64,000 nucleotides of DNA from Bacillota bacterium (GCA_023443225.1 JAEZVF010000008.1:25150-89149); one strand, 5' to 3'; counted from the stretch's first letter, positions 33,817-43,894 are shown. The notes: generated from the letters alone by a model not told the origin. Program-made: numbers and translations.

Positions 33817-35016
33817 ATGGACGGGATGTTATCTCAAGAAGAGATTAATGCACTTCTTACCGGGATGAGCTCTGATCTTGATAATGTGTCGAATAGTAAT
33901 TCAGAATCATTATCAGAGGAGGAGAAGGATGCAATTGGAGAAGTTTCTAATATTAGTATGGGAACGGCTGCTACAACATTATCATCCTTAGTGAATCAGA
34001 AGGTTATAATTACTACTCCTGTAGTTTCATATGCCAATTGGGAAGATTTGGCTGATAATTATGATCGTCCCTGTGTATTCATACAAATATATTATAAAGA
34101 CGGGTTACAGGGGAGCAATATCTTAATATTAAAAGAGAATGATGTAAAAGTTATTACAGATTTAATGATGGGAGGAGACGGATCCAACACCCAGGATGGT
34201 CTTACTGACTTACATTTAAGTGCAATTAGTGAAGCTATGAATCAAATGATGGGATCTGCTGCTACATCCATATCCTCAATGTTAGGAAAAAGAGTTGATA
34301 TCAGTCCACCCAAAGCAGAGTTAGTTGATTTAAATGGTAGTATAGATGAAAATGCAATTGTACCTTTCTTAAAAGAGCAATTTGTAAAAGTATCTTTTAA
34401 AATGGAAATTGGCGAGTTAGTAGATAGCGAGTTAATGCAATTGTATCCTTTTGATTTTGCAAGAGATTTGTATGAAAAATTTACTGCAGATAGACAATCC
34501 AAAAATGCAAATTCTCAAAACGCAACACAAGAGACACCGACCTCTATGAGTCAGATGAATTCGAATTCTGTAAATCATGATCAGATAACACAAGGACAGA
34601 TGTTACAAGGTCAGATGTTACAAGGACAGATGCCTTTTGCACAGGCAATGCAAGGGAATCCTAATATGAATGGTATGTACGCTAATATGAATAATAATTA
34701 TATGATGCCAGCAATGCAAGATGTCAATGTTCAGCAAGCACAGTTTCAACCATTTACTGCAGCTCAAAGTTCCGTAGTACAACCAGAGAACATAGGGTTG
34801 ATTATGGATGTTCCTTTAGAGGTGACTGTAGAATTGGGACGAACCAGTAAATCCATTAAGGAGATCTTGGATTTTTCACCAGGTACTATTATAGAATTAA
34901 ATAAGCTTGCTGGTGAACCAATTGATGTTTTAGTGAACGGTAAGTTCGTTGCAAAAGGAGAAGTTGTAGTTATCGAAGAATCATTTGGCATTAGAGTAAC
35001 TGAAATAATTAAATAA
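33817..35016 (+). CDS. fliY: Flagellar motor switch phosphatase FliY
   Basis: C-ring protein combining a CheY-P phosphatase with a FliN domain. The N-terminal MLSQEEINALL binds CheY-P. Two CheC-type phosphatase helices contain EEKDAIGEVSNISMGTAATTL and LHLSAISEAMNQMMGSAATSI, each with the catalytic E-x2-N. A Met/Gln/Asn-rich linker (about 225-325) includes three 15-base tandem repeats. The SpoA/FliN domain closes the protein (about 327-397). It has 399 residues. In Firmicutes this replaces separate FliN, which is absent here. Confidence 0.96.
   Translation: MDGMLSQEEINALLTGMSSDLDNVSNSNSESLSEEEKDAIGEVSNISMGTAATTLSSLVNQKVIITTPVVSYANWEDLADNYDRPCVFIQIYYKDGLQGSNILILKENDVKVITDLMMGGDGSNTQDGLTDLHLSAISEAMNQMMGSAATSISSMLGKRVDISPPKAELVDLNGSIDENAIVPFLKEQFVKVSFKMEIGELVDSELMQLYPFDFARDLYEKFTADRQSKNANSQNATQETPTSMSQMNSNSVNHDQITQGQMLQGQMLQGQMPFAQAMQGNPNMNGMYANMNNNYMMPAMQDVNVQQAQFQPFTAAQSSVVQPENIGLIMDVPLEVTVELGRTSKSIKEILDFSPGTIIELNKLAGEPIDVLVNGKFVAKGEVVVIEESFGIRVTEIIK
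34591..34635 (+). repeat. Three 15-bp tandem repeats in the fliY linker
   Basis: CAAGGACAGATGTTA, CAAGGTCAGATGTTA and CAAGGACAGATGCCT encode QGQML-type pentapeptides (residues 259-273). The unit length keeps frame, so copy-number change would alter linker length only. Confidence 0.8.
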
Positions 35017-35052
35017 CTAAAATAATTAATACACAAGATAGGAGAATTTAAA

Positions 35053-35415
35053 ATGGCAAAAAGTATATTAATTTGTGATGATGCTGCATTTATGAGAATG
35101 ATGATTAAAGATATTTTAACCAAAAATGGTTATTCAGTTGCTGGAGAAGCAGAAAATGGTGTGAAGGCGATAGAAAAATATAATGAAACCAAACCGGATT
35201 TGGTAATGATGGATATTACTATGCCGGAGATGGACGGTATTCAGGCGTTAAAGAAAATAAAGTCAGCAGATCCAAGTGCAAATATTATTATGTGTTCTGC
35301 TATGGGACAGCAAGCCATGGTTATTGAGTCCATACAATCTGGTGCTAAGGATTTTATTGTAAAGCCATTTCAGGCAGATAGAGTACTTGAGGCTGTAAAA
35401 AAAGCGGTAGGCTGA
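35053..35415 (+). CDS. cheY: Chemotaxis response regulator CheY
   Basis: Single receiver domain of 120 residues. Acidic pocket Asp9/Asp10, phosphorylation site Asp54 in MMDITMPEMDG, Ser/Ala switch region CSAMGQQ and Lys in IVKPF are all present. It carries the signal from CheA to FliM/FliY, which lie just upstream. GGAG precedes the ATG. Confidence 0.96.
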   Translation: MAKSILICDDAAFMRMMIKDILTKNGYSVAGEAENGVKAIEKYNETKPDLVMMDITMPEMDGIQALKKIKSADPSANIIMCSAMGQQAMVIESIQSGAKDFIVKPFQADRVLEAVKKAVG

Positions 35416-35416
35416 C

Positions 35417-35818
35417 ATGACGGTATTTAGCTTAGGATTGTCAAGTACGGACAGCCTTCTCCAATTTCTTGGGTTACTCGTGTTGTTTATAGTTATATTA
35501 ATAATTACTTTTTATACCACTAAATTGATTGGTGGAATAAAAGCTGGACAACAGAAGAAAGGCAATATTAAGGTACTGGAAACTTTCCGAGTTACACAAA
35601 ATAAATATCTTCAATTAGTTCAAATAGGTAAGAAGTATTTTGTTATAGCAATCGGGAAAAATGAGATTCAATTAATTACAGAACTAAATGAAAGTGATTT
35701 AAATGAACCGGAAGAATACATAAAACAAGATTTTAAATTTCTAGATATATTATCAAAGATAGCAAAAAAGCAAGAAGATAAAAATACGAAAGAGGGTCAG
35801 GAAACTGATCACAAGTAA
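35417..35818 (+). CDS. fliO: Flagellar biosynthesis protein FliO/FliZ
   Basis: Small bitopic membrane protein (133 residues) needed for FliP assembly into the export gate. One helix (about residues 11-36) is followed by the cytoplasmic core with GNIKVLETFRVTQNKYLQLVQIGKKYFVIAIGKNEIQLI, the recognised FliO pattern. It starts one base after the cheY stop, with a poor ribosome site, so translation is probably coupled. Confidence 0.9.
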   Translation: MTVFSLGLSSTDSLLQFLGLLVLFIVILIITFYTTKLIGGIKAGQQKKGNIKVLETFRVTQNKYLQLVQIGKKYFVIAIGKNEIQLITELNESDLNEPEEYIKQDFKFLDILSKIAKKQEDKNTKEGQETDHK

Positions 35819-35830
35819 AGGTTGGTATTC

Positions 35831-36721
35831 ATGATTATATATAGTAAAAGACATATAAGAAATATGAAAAAAATTATCAGAATCTTATTTGTGACTTGTA
35901 TATTAACCTTTATTTTTGCTACCCCGGTGTTTGCTTCTGCAAGTACTGTCTCTGGTAATACTACCAAGGACACTGCAAATCAAATGTCTTCTGAAGAAAA
36001 ATCATCCAGAAAGGATGGTACCGGTACTAATATCGATGGATCTGTGGGACCAGTACGATTTAGTTTGGATGCAGGAGAGGAAGGCAAAGGGTTATCTTCT
36101 ACATTACAAATACTTTTGGTAATAACCTTAATATCATTAGCTCCATCGATATTAATTATGGTAACCTGCTTTACCAGAATAATAATAGTCTTACATTTTG
36201 TCAGGTCAGCACTTGGTACTCAGACAACACCTCCGAACCAAATACTGATTGGACTAGCATTGTTTCTAACGGTGTTTATTATGTCTCCAGTGTTTACTGA
36301 CATTAATAATAATGCGCTTCAGCCCTTGACCAGAGGGGAAATAACCCAGGAAGAAGCATTTACTGCTGGGGTGGCCCCTTTAAGAGGATTTATGTTGGAA
36401 CAAGTTATGAAACACCCAAAAGATTTGAGATTATTTATGGATATTGCAGGTATTGATACAGTAGATTCCTATGAGGAAATACCTTTGACAGTAATTATTC
36501 CTTCGTTTATCATTAGTGAACTACGAACTGCTTTTATTATAGGGTTTCTGATTTATATACCTTTTATAGTTGTTGATATGGTAGTGGCTTCTACATTGAT
36601 GTCTATGGGTATGATGATGCTTCCACCAACCACGATATCCATGCCATTTAAGATTCTCCTTTTTATTTTAGCTGATGGATGGAATTTAATTATTGGAGAA
36701 TTAGTGAAAACGTTCTATTAG
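35831..36721 (+). CDS. fliP: Flagellar export gate protein FliP
   Basis: Core export-gate membrane protein. It has a signal peptide (residues about 12-38, ending near VFASA), a short exposed stretch and four membrane segments. Hallmarks are LSLAPSILIMVTCFTRIIIVLHFVRSALG-like sequence in the first helices, QTTPPNQILIGLALFLT, and the end LPPTTISMPFKILLFILADGW. ATG 35831 follows AAAGG by nine bases; ATG 35864 is an alternative nearer the signal sequence. It has 296 residues. Confidence 0.95.
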   Translation: MIIYSKRHIRNMKKIIRILFVTCILTFIFATPVFASASTVSGNTTKDTANQMSSEEKSSRKDGTGTNIDGSVGPVRFSLDAGEEGKGLSSTLQILLVITLISLAPSILIMVTCFTRIIIVLHFVRSALGTQTTPPNQILIGLALFLTVFIMSPVFTDINNNALQPLTRGEITQEEAFTAGVAPLRGFMLEQVMKHPKDLRLFMDIAGIDTVDSYEEIPLTVIIPSFIISELRTAFIIGFLIYIPFIVVDMVVASTLMSMGMMMLPPTTISMPFKILLFILADGWNLIIGELVKTFY

Positions 36722-36743
36722 ATAACAATCGGAGGTATCTGTT

Positions 36744-37019
36744 ATGAATGAAAACATAATTATTGACATTGCAAGACAGGCACTTTGGTTGATTATCAAA
36801 GTATCGGCGCCTATGTTACTTGCATCCCTTGTTGTAGGACTTATAGTTAGTATATTACAGACAGTAACTTCGATTCAAGAACAAACCCTCACATTTGTTC
36901 CAAAACTCATAGCTGTATTCTTAGTAATAGCACTTTTAGGTAGTTGGATATTTTCAGAAGTGAGAGATTTTACTGTTGATTTGTTTATGAATTTTCAATA
37001 CTACATTAAATCTGCATAA
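36744..37019 (+). CDS. fliQ: Flagellar export gate protein FliQ
   Basis: Two-helix membrane protein of 91 residues in the export gate with FliP and FliR. Typical sequence: LLASLVVGLIVSILQTVTSIQEQTL, then FVPKLIAVFLVIALLGSW. GGAGGT precedes the ATG. Its stop overlaps the fliR ATG by one base. Confidence 0.96.
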   Translation: MNENIIIDIARQALWLIIKVSAPMLLASLVVGLIVSILQTVTSIQEQTLTFVPKLIAVFLVIALLGSWIFSEVRDFTVDLFMNFQYYIKSA

Positions 37020-37783
37020 TGTTTACGATTGAAAAATTTGATATATTTTTGCTGATACTTGTGAGGATTACGGCTTTTATTTACGTTGCTCCATTTTTTA
37101 GTTTAAGGGATGTCCCACAAAAGGTTAAAGTTGGCTTTTCCTTATTTTTGTCAATTGTATTATTCCAAGCGGTACCAATGGAGGCACTTAAGTACCAAAC
37201 CACATTTGATTATGCTGGTCTTGTTATTAATGAAGCCTTGCTTGGTTTAATTATTGGTTTTTTTACAAATATCAGTTATTATATTTTAGCCTTTGCAGGG
37301 CAAATGATGGATATGGAAATCGGATTTTCCATGGTGAATGAATTTGATCCAGTTTCAAAAATTCAAACAACAATAAGCAGTAATTATTATTCCTATTTGG
37401 TATTGTTAATGATGCTGATAACTAATTTACATCATCATATTATTTATGCCATGGCAGATGCTTTTAAAATTATTCCAGTTGGTGAAGTCATAATAAAACC
37501 GGAAATCTATTTATTAATGTTAAAGTTTATTAGAGATTATTTCATCATTGGATTTCGTATCGTATTACCCATTTTTGCTGCTACTTTACTTCTGAATTCG
37601 ATTTTAGCGATTTTGGCAAAGATAGCACCACAGATGAATATGTTTGTTATTGGATTACAGTTGAAAGTATTAGTTGGTCTATCCGTCCTTTTTTTACTGG
37701 TCGGTTTTGTTCCAAATGTTTCAGAGTTTATATTTAATGAGATGATCGATATGATGAAATCAGCTATTAATGCTTTGTCATGA
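37019..37783 (+). CDS. fliR: Flagellar export gate protein FliR
   Basis: Polytopic membrane protein (254 residues, about six helices) completing the FliPQR gate. Recognisable blocks include RITAFIYVAPFFSLRDVPQKVKVGFSL, GQMMDMEIGFSMVNEFDP and APQMNMFVIGLQLKVLVGL. It is translated from the TAATG overlap with fliQ. Nothing unusual. Confidence 0.96.
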   Translation: MFTIEKFDIFLLILVRITAFIYVAPFFSLRDVPQKVKVGFSLFLSIVLFQAVPMEALKYQTTFDYAGLVINEALLGLIIGFFTNISYYILAFAGQMMDMEIGFSMVNEFDPVSKIQTTISSNYYSYLVLLMMLITNLHHHIIYAMADAFKIIPVGEVIIKPEIYLLMLKFIRDYFIIGFRIVLPIFAATLLLNSILAILAKIAPQMNMFVIGLQLKVLVGLSVLFLLVGFVPNVSEFIFNEMIDMMKSAINALS

Positions 37784-37848
37784 AGGTTATTCTAGTTTTT
37801 GGATACTAATTTACATAACATATTTTTAAATAATAAGGAATGAAGAGA

Positions 37849-38958
37849 ATGGAACGCCTATTTCGATATCAATTGCAATATTTTGCTGAAGGATCCGGTG
37901 GAGAGAAAACGGAAGAGGCAACCACCAAGAAATTGTCCGATTCCAGAAAAGAAGGACAGGTTGCAAAAAGTACAGATTTAATAACCGCAACTTCACTTCT
38001 TGCATTCTTTATCGCAATCAAAGTATTTATTAGCTATGTTGGTAATGAGTTTCTGTCTACTTACACGAATGTTTATAGTAAGATTGAGTTGATATCAGGA
38101 GAAGAGTTTACGAATGTGACAGCATATCGTTTGTTACAAACTGGCTTACTAACAATAATTAAAATTGTACTACCGTTAATGGCTATTGGTGTTTTAGTTA
38201 CTTTTTCTGTGAATATCGCACAGGTTAAGTGGATGGTGACCGGGAAAACGATGCAACCTAAATTCAGTAAAATTAATCCAATTTCCGGTTTTCGCAAAAT
38301 GTTTTCGAAAGATAAATTAGTCGAGCTATTAAAGGAACTTGTTAAAATTGGTGTTATCATCTATGTAGCTTATGATGCATTTAAAGATAGACAGTATATA
38401 TTAGGTATGCTGTATGATTTGGATTTGCTGCCTGCAATCGTATTTATCGGTACTTTGGTATTGGATTTAGGGGTTAAAATTAGTGTTATTTTCGTAATTA
38501 TCGGCCTTGCTGATTATATATATCAGAAGTTTAAATTTAAAAAAGATATGAGAATGACAAAGCAAGAAGTTAAGGATGAATATAAGCAATCCGAAGGTGA
38601 TCCACAGATTAAGGGTAAAATTCGTTCCAAAATGAGGGAAGCATCACAAAGAAGAATGATGCAGCAGTTACCAGAAGCAGATGTTGTTATTACGAATCCG
38701 ACCCATTTTGCTGCAGCAATCAAATACGATAAAGAAACATCGGAAGCACCTGTTTTACTGGCAAAAGGTGCAGACTATGTCGCAATGAAGATTAAAGAAG
38801 TTGCAAAAGAAAACAAGATTGAAATTGTTGAAAATAAGCCTCTAGCAAGAATGTTATATTATAATGTGGAAGTTGGAAATGAAATTCCACCAGAACTGTA
38901 TCAAATGACAGCTGAGGTTTTAGCATACGTATATAGTTTGAATAAAAAACCAAAATAA
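37849..38958 (+). CDS. flhB: Flagellar export switch protein FlhB
   Basis: Membrane protein that sets export substrate specificity after self-cleavage. Four membrane helices are followed by a cytoplasmic domain with the autocleavage motif NPTH (residues 283-286). The N-terminal segment QLQYFAEGSGGEKTEEATTKKLSDSRKEGQVAKS is family-typical. ATG 37849 lies nine bases after AAGGA; ATG 37840 abuts that site. It has 369 residues. Confidence 0.96.
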   Translation: MERLFRYQLQYFAEGSGGEKTEEATTKKLSDSRKEGQVAKSTDLITATSLLAFFIAIKVFISYVGNEFLSTYTNVYSKIELISGEEFTNVTAYRLLQTGLLTIIKIVLPLMAIGVLVTFSVNIAQVKWMVTGKTMQPKFSKINPISGFRKMFSKDKLVELLKELVKIGVIIYVAYDAFKDRQYILGMLYDLDLLPAIVFIGTLVLDLGVKISVIFVIIGLADYIYQKFKFKKDMRMTKQEVKDEYKQSEGDPQIKGKIRSKMREASQRRMMQQLPEADVVITNPTHFAAAIKYDKETSEAPVLLAKGADYVAMKIKEVAKENKIEIVENKPLARMLYYNVEVGNEIPPELYQMTAEVLAYVYSLNKKPK

Positions 38959-38998
38959 TCACTACTATTTGATTATTCAGAACGGGGGATAGCTACAA

Positions 38999-41032
38999 AT
39001 GAAAAAAATGGACTTAGCAATTGGGTTATATCTTATGTCAGCAATTACCTTTCTAATTGTTCCTATTCCTAAGTTTCTCTTAGATATATTACTTGCAATG
39101 AATATTGCAATCGCTATGGTGGTACTGTTTAATGCACTTTTTTCTCTTGAAGTATTAAATATGTCTAGTTTTCCAAGTATATTATTATTTACCACTGTTT
39201 TCAGGGCATCCTTAAATGTTTCTTCCACTCGTTTAATTCTTTCTACGGGTGATCCAGGAGAAGTTATTAAAACGTTTGGACAATTTGTTGGTGGTGGTGA
39301 TCCTGTTATTGGTATTATCGTATTTTTCATTTTGTTACTGGTTCAATTTATGGTTATTAATAAAGGTTCTGAGAGAGTTGCAGAAGTATCTGCGAGATTT
39401 GCACTGGATGCAATGCCTGGAAAACAAATGGCCATCGATGCTGATTTGAATACAGGTGCGATTACTGATGTACAAGCCAAAGAACGTCGTGAGAAAATTC
39501 AAGATGAATCCAACTTCTTTGGTTCTATGGACGGTGCTACAAAGTATGTAAAAGGAGATGCTATTGCAGGGCTAGTCATTACCCTTATCAGTTTTGTTGG
39601 TGGTATGGTAATGGGTATCCTACGTGATGGTATGCCGGCAGGAGAAGCGTTTAATCACTATACGATCTTGACTATTGGTGATGGCCTTGTAAGCCAGGTA
39701 CCTTCTCTTATGATATCTTTAGCAACCGGTATCTTGGTTACCAAAGTTTCCAGAGACTCCGATACAGGAGAATTGTTAATTAAGCAACTTTTTTCTATTC
39801 CCAAGGTATTATATATGGTAGGTGGAAGCTTGATTTTTCTTGGTATCGTTACCCCATTACCGGATTTCGTATTTTGTGCCTATGGTGTTGCATTTGTGGT
39901 AACTGGTAGAGTAATCGCAGGGAAGATTGAAGTTAGCAGTATAGAGGAACAGGCCACTACAGAAGAAAATATGGGGGATGAAATCCGAAGGCCGGAAAAC
40001 GTTGCTACATTGTTACAGGTTGATCCAATAGAATTAGAGTTTGGATATGGTATTATTCCTCTTGCTGATGTAAATCAAGGTGGAGATTTATTAGATAGAG
40101 TAGTACTTATACGTAGACAAATCGCATTAGAACTAGGTTGTATTGTACCAATGATTCGATTGAGGGATAATATTCAATTGAACCCGAATCAGTATGTCAT
40201 AAAAATCAAGGGAATTCCTATTAGCGAAGGAGAAATTCTATTTGATCATTACATGGCAATGAATCCTGGCTATGTGGAAGAAGAAATCAGTGGAATTCCA
40301 ACCTTTGAACCCTCTTTCCATTTACCTGCCATTTGGATTACAGAAGCGCAGCGAGAACGTGCGGAATCCCTTGGATACACTGTTGTTGATCCGCCTTCTA
40401 TTATTGCAACCCACCTAACGGAAGTAATACGAGTTCATATTCATGAATTGCTTACTAGGCAGGATGTACAAAACCTTATTACGAATGTGCAGGAAGCAAA
40501 TCCAACGCTCATTTCAGAACTTGTTCCTAAATTATTGAGTGTAGGCGAGGTACAAAAGGTTCTACAAAACTTATTAAAAGAAGGAATCTCCATCCGAGAT
40601 CTCATTACAGTTTTTGAAGCATTAGCCGATTATGCACCAACAACAAGAGATTCGGATGTACTGACTGAATATGCGAGACAAAGCCTTAAAAGGGCAATTT
40701 CTAATAAATTCTTCCCTTCTACAGAGACTACAAGTGTAGTAACTCTAGATCCTAAGATTGAACAGGAAATTATGGGTTCGGTGAAACAAACTGAACAAGG
40801 CTCTTATGTTGCTTTGGATCCAGATATGACTCAGAACATTATTCAATCTGTGAAAGATGAAGTTGAAAAACTTGAGAATTTAGGAAAGAACCCAATTATT
40901 ATTACGTCTCCGATTGTGAGAATGTACTTCAAAAAATTAACACAAGATTACTATAAAGACTTAATTGTTATTTCATACAATGAAATAGATTCAAATGTCG
41001 AATTACAATCAGTTGGGATGGTGACAGCATAA
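38999..41032 (+). CDS. flhA: Flagellar export gate protein FlhA
   Basis: Large export-gate protein with eight membrane helices (to about residue 310) and a cytoplasmic ring domain binding export chaperones. Conserved: LSFPSxLLxxTxFRxxLNVSSTR-type sequence around residue 55-75, the FHIPEP-region residues RFALDAMPGKQMAIDADLNTG (about 138-160), and FEALADYAPTT. It has 677 residues. GGGGGATAG precedes the ATG. flhF begins in the stop codon. Confidence 0.97.
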   Translation: MKKMDLAIGLYLMSAITFLIVPIPKFLLDILLAMNIAIAMVVLFNALFSLEVLNMSSFPSILLFTTVFRASLNVSSTRLILSTGDPGEVIKTFGQFVGGGDPVIGIIVFFILLLVQFMVINKGSERVAEVSARFALDAMPGKQMAIDADLNTGAITDVQAKERREKIQDESNFFGSMDGATKYVKGDAIAGLVITLISFVGGMVMGILRDGMPAGEAFNHYTILTIGDGLVSQVPSLMISLATGILVTKVSRDSDTGELLIKQLFSIPKVLYMVGGSLIFLGIVTPLPDFVFCAYGVAFVVTGRVIAGKIEVSSIEEQATTEENMGDEIRRPENVATLLQVDPIELEFGYGIIPLADVNQGGDLLDRVVLIRRQIALELGCIVPMIRLRDNIQLNPNQYVIKIKGIPISEGEILFDHYMAMNPGYVEEEISGIPTFEPSFHLPAIWITEAQRERAESLGYTVVDPPSIIATHLTEVIRVHIHELLTRQDVQNLITNVQEANPTLISELVPKLLSVGEVQKVLQNLLKEGISIRDLITVFEALADYAPTTRDSDVLTEYARQSLKRAISNKFFPSTETTSVVTLDPKIEQEIMGSVKQTEQGSYVALDPDMTQNIIQSVKDEVEKLENLGKNPIIITSPIVRMYFKKLTQDYYKDLIVISYNEIDSNVELQSVGMVTA

Positions 41033-42231
41033 TGATTATTAAGAAGTTTCAAGCAAGCACGGAAACCGAAGCAATTATGCTTGCTAAGGAAGAGTTGGGT
41101 AAAGATGCTATTGTCATGAATATAAAAACGATATCGCCAAAAGGTATCTATAAGTTGTTTCGCAAACCGACTGTGGAGATAACAGCAGCTTTAGATGATA
41201 CAATAATCTATGACAAGAAAGAATTGCTATCTGAGAAAAAGGCAATTAAGCGGAACCCTAACATAATATATGATATTGACGATCCGGTGGAAGATAAAAA
41301 TGAAAGCAGTAAATATGCAGATAATATAAATAACAGTTCTGCCATTGAAAGAAAATTAAACAATTTGCAGGATCTGCTAGAAAAACAATTATATGAAAAA
41401 AACATAGAAAAAGATGAAAAAGCAAATGAAAACAGTCAAAATGTTGCATTCATACAATTGATTTATAACCAGTTAATTCGTAATGAAGTGGATGAAAAAC
41501 ATGTAAATCAGTTGATTAGTGAAATCGAAGGCAAATTTAAAAAGGATGCAACTCTTGACAATATTCTATCCAGTATTTACCAAAAAATCATATTAAAATT
41601 AGGACAGCCTCGAACAATTGAACTAGAAGAAGATAAAGTAAAATTTGTTTTTTTTATTGGCCCAACTGGTGTGGGAAAAACAACTACGATAGCAAAAATA
41701 GCTTCTAGCTTAAAACTTACAAAAAAAGCAAAGGTTGCAATGCTTACATCGGATACCTATCGTATTGCTGCGGTTGAACAACTAAGAACCTATGCCAATA
41801 TTCTCGGTATTCCTATGAAAGTAATCTATACCGATGATGAAATTAAGGAAGCTTATGAAGAATTTAAAGATTACGATGTGGTTTTATTTGATACCGCAGG
41901 CCGTTCTCATAAAAATACGGAACAACGTGATGATATATATAAAATAATACATTCCGTTGATGAAGAAGTAAGAGAGGTTTATTTAGTACTTAGCGCTACC
42001 ACCAAGTATAATGACTTAATTAAAATAACAGAGAACTATTCAGAGATAGCGAAATACCGGTTAATTTTCACAAAACTGGATGAGACTATTTCTGTGGGTA
42101 ATATATTAAATATCCGGATGTTAACCAACGCTGAGTTATCTTATATTACATGGGGACAAAATGTACCGGATGATATTGGAAAAATTGACACTCAGAATAC
42201 TGCGAAACAATTGTTAGGAGGCAATGACTAA
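41032..42231 (+). CDS. flhF: Flagellar biosynthesis SRP-type GTPase FlhF
   Basis: GTPase related to Ffh/FtsY that sets number and position of flagella. The N-terminal B domain opens IIKKFQASTETEAIMLAKEELGKDAIV; the Lys/Glu-rich linker (about 80-140) is variable. The NG domain has G1 GPTGVGKT (210-217), SDTYRIAAVEQLRTYA and FDTAGRS. Both junctions, with flhA and flhG, are one-base stop/start overlaps, so the three are coupled. Confidence 0.96.
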   Translation: MIIKKFQASTETEAIMLAKEELGKDAIVMNIKTISPKGIYKLFRKPTVEITAALDDTIIYDKKELLSEKKAIKRNPNIIYDIDDPVEDKNESSKYADNINNSSAIERKLNNLQDLLEKQLYEKNIEKDEKANENSQNVAFIQLIYNQLIRNEVDEKHVNQLISEIEGKFKKDATLDNILSSIYQKIILKLGQPRTIELEEDKVKFVFFIGPTGVGKTTTIAKIASSLKLTKKAKVAMLTSDTYRIAAVEQLRTYANILGIPMKVIYTDDEIKEAYEEFKDYDVVLFDTAGRSHKNTEQRDDIYKIIHSVDEEVREVYLVLSATTKYNDLIKITENYSEIAKYRLIFTKLDETISVGNILNIRMLTNAELSYITWGQNVPDDIGKIDTQNTAKQLLGGND

Positions 42232-43112
42232 TGGATCAGGCACAACAATTAAGAAATATAATAAAGAGACAAAGCCTGCCCAGAAATGTTTCACGTGTTA
42301 TCACAGTAACCAGTGGAAAAGGAGGAGTCGGTAAGTCCAGTGTATCCGTTAATTTGGGCATTCAAATGAGTAGGCTTGGAAATCGGGTAATCATCTTAGA
42401 CGCTGATTTTGGATTGGCGAATGTTGAAATCATGTTGGGAATCCGACCCAAATACAACTTAGCAGATTTAATCTTTAAAGGAAAAAATCTGCAGGATATT
42501 ATTACAAAAGGGCCTGAAAATATTGGATTTATATCTGGTGGCTCAGGTATTCAGGAATTGGCAAATATTACGAAGGATCAGATCGTTTTTTTGACACAGA
42601 AGTTATTCGAATTGGATGAAATAGCCGATATTATTATTATAGATACGGGCGCAGGAATTAATGACAGTGTATTAGAGTTTGTAACTGCTAGTTCAGAAGT
42701 TTTATTAATTACTACTCCTGAACCAACTTCCATTACGGATGCTTATGCATTATTAAAAACTTTAAATAGAAAAGCAGAATTTTCTGCTGAAAACACCTTA
42801 ATTAAAATGATTGCTAACCGAGTGAATTCCTTTGAAGAAGCAGCAGAGTTGTATCATAAATTAAATTTAGTTGTAGATAAATTCTTAAATATTAAATTAG
42901 ATTATTTAGGAGCAGTACCGCAGGATGTTAATGTATCAAAGGCTGTAATGCAACAGTCACCATATTCTGTATTATATCCCAATACACCATCTTCCAAAGC
43001 TATATTCGAGCTTGCTAATATATTATGTAAGAATGCACCGCAAAAAGTACAAACAAAGAAAGGGATAGCTCAACTATTCAATAATTTGCTTAGAATAAAG
43101 CTTATAAAGTAA
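42231..43112 (+). CDS. flhG: MinD-like flagellar ATPase FlhG/YlxH
   Basis: Deviant-Walker-A ATPase that partners FlhF and, in Bacillus, delivers FliM-FliY to the C-ring. SGKGGVGKS (residues 28-36), LDADFGLANVEIMLGI and the switch motif IIDTGAGI are present. The N-terminal QAQQLRNIIK resembles the DQAxxLR activator helix that stimulates FlhF GTPase. It has 293 residues. No predicted membrane-targeting peculiarities beyond a C-terminal amphipathic stretch. Confidence 0.95.
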   Translation: MDQAQQLRNIIKRQSLPRNVSRVITVTSGKGGVGKSSVSVNLGIQMSRLGNRVIILDADFGLANVEIMLGIRPKYNLADLIFKGKNLQDIITKGPENIGFISGGSGIQELANITKDQIVFLTQKLFELDEIADIIIIDTGAGINDSVLEFVTASSEVLLITTPEPTSITDAYALLKTLNRKAEFSAENTLIKMIANRVNSFEEAAELYHKLNLVVDKFLNIKLDYLGAVPQDVNVSKAVMQQSPYSVLYPNTPSSKAIFELANILCKNAPQKVQTKKGIAQLFNNLLRIKLIK

Positions 43113-43135
43113 AAAGTGGATTGGAGAGAGTTTTC

Positions 43136-43894
43136 ATGATAAAGAATTACTTATCAGTTGGTAATAAATTAGAATTAATGAAACTTAAAATGCGAGATGA
43201 CGAACCGATAGAAAACCATAGATATTTAAGTAAATTGTTGGATTTTATAGATAGTGATAAGGCTAAAATAGCTATGCCTATTGAAAGAGGAAAAATAATA
43301 CCGCTGACTGTAGGTGAAAAATACATTATATGTTTTTTTACCGACAAAGGCTTATACCAATGCAAAGCAGTAATTACAGCACGGTATAAAGAACAGAATA
43401 TTTACATACTTGAAGTACAATTTTTGTCAGAACTAGAGAAATACCAAAGACGTCAATTTTATCGATTAGAGTGTAATTTATATATAAAATACCATATTAT
43501 TACGGAAGCTGAAATTATTTTAAGTAATCAATTAACAAAAAATGATTTTTTAAATAAAGCAGATGAAGAAACATGTTACGAAGCCTTGATCGCATGTCAG
43601 AAGGTTTGGAATGAAGGTATCATTACCGATATTAGCGGAGGTGGTGCTAGATTTATTTCAGACACCCAACTTGATATTGCTAATCCGATATTACTAGATA
43701 TAAAGTTGTATGATAATAAAAGCCATATTATACAAGTGAAGGTGATTTCTTCGAATAAGATGGCGAATCGTCCAAACTTTTTTGAGCACAGGGTTCAGTT
43801 TAATGATATTGCGAGTGAGGAGAGAGAGGCAATCATAAAATTTATATTCGAAGAAGAACGCCGTCAAAGAAAAAGAGAAAAAGGTCTTGACTAA
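43136..43894 (+). CDS. c-di-GMP-binding PilZ-domain protein, YcgR/YpfA-like flagellar brake
   Basis: A 252-residue cytoplasmic protein. An N-terminal YcgR-like domain (about 1-95) is followed by a C-terminal PilZ domain. The c-di-GMP site is visible: R-R-x-x-x-R as QRRQFYR (residues 104-110) and DISGGG (165-170). Homologues slow the motor through MotA or FliG when c-di-GMP rises. ATG 43136 is seven bases after GGAGAG. Position between flhG and cheB supports a motility role. An insert between the two motifs (about 120-155) is longer than usual. Confidence 0.9.
   Translation: MIKNYLSVGNKLELMKLKMRDDEPIENHRYLSKLLDFIDSDKAKIAMPIERGKIIPLTVGEKYIICFFTDKGLYQCKAVITARYKEQNIYILEVQFLSELEKYQRRQFYRLECNLYIKYHIITEAEIILSNQLTKNDFLNKADEETCYEALIACQKVWNEGIITDISGGGARFISDTQLDIANPILLDIKLYDNKSHIIQVKVISSNKMANRPNFFEHRVQFNDIASEEREAIIKFIFEEERRQRKREKGLD

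Noticed and set aside
35916..36122. 68-codon frame within fliP
   Set aside because: Out of phase with FliP, which is strongly conserved here.
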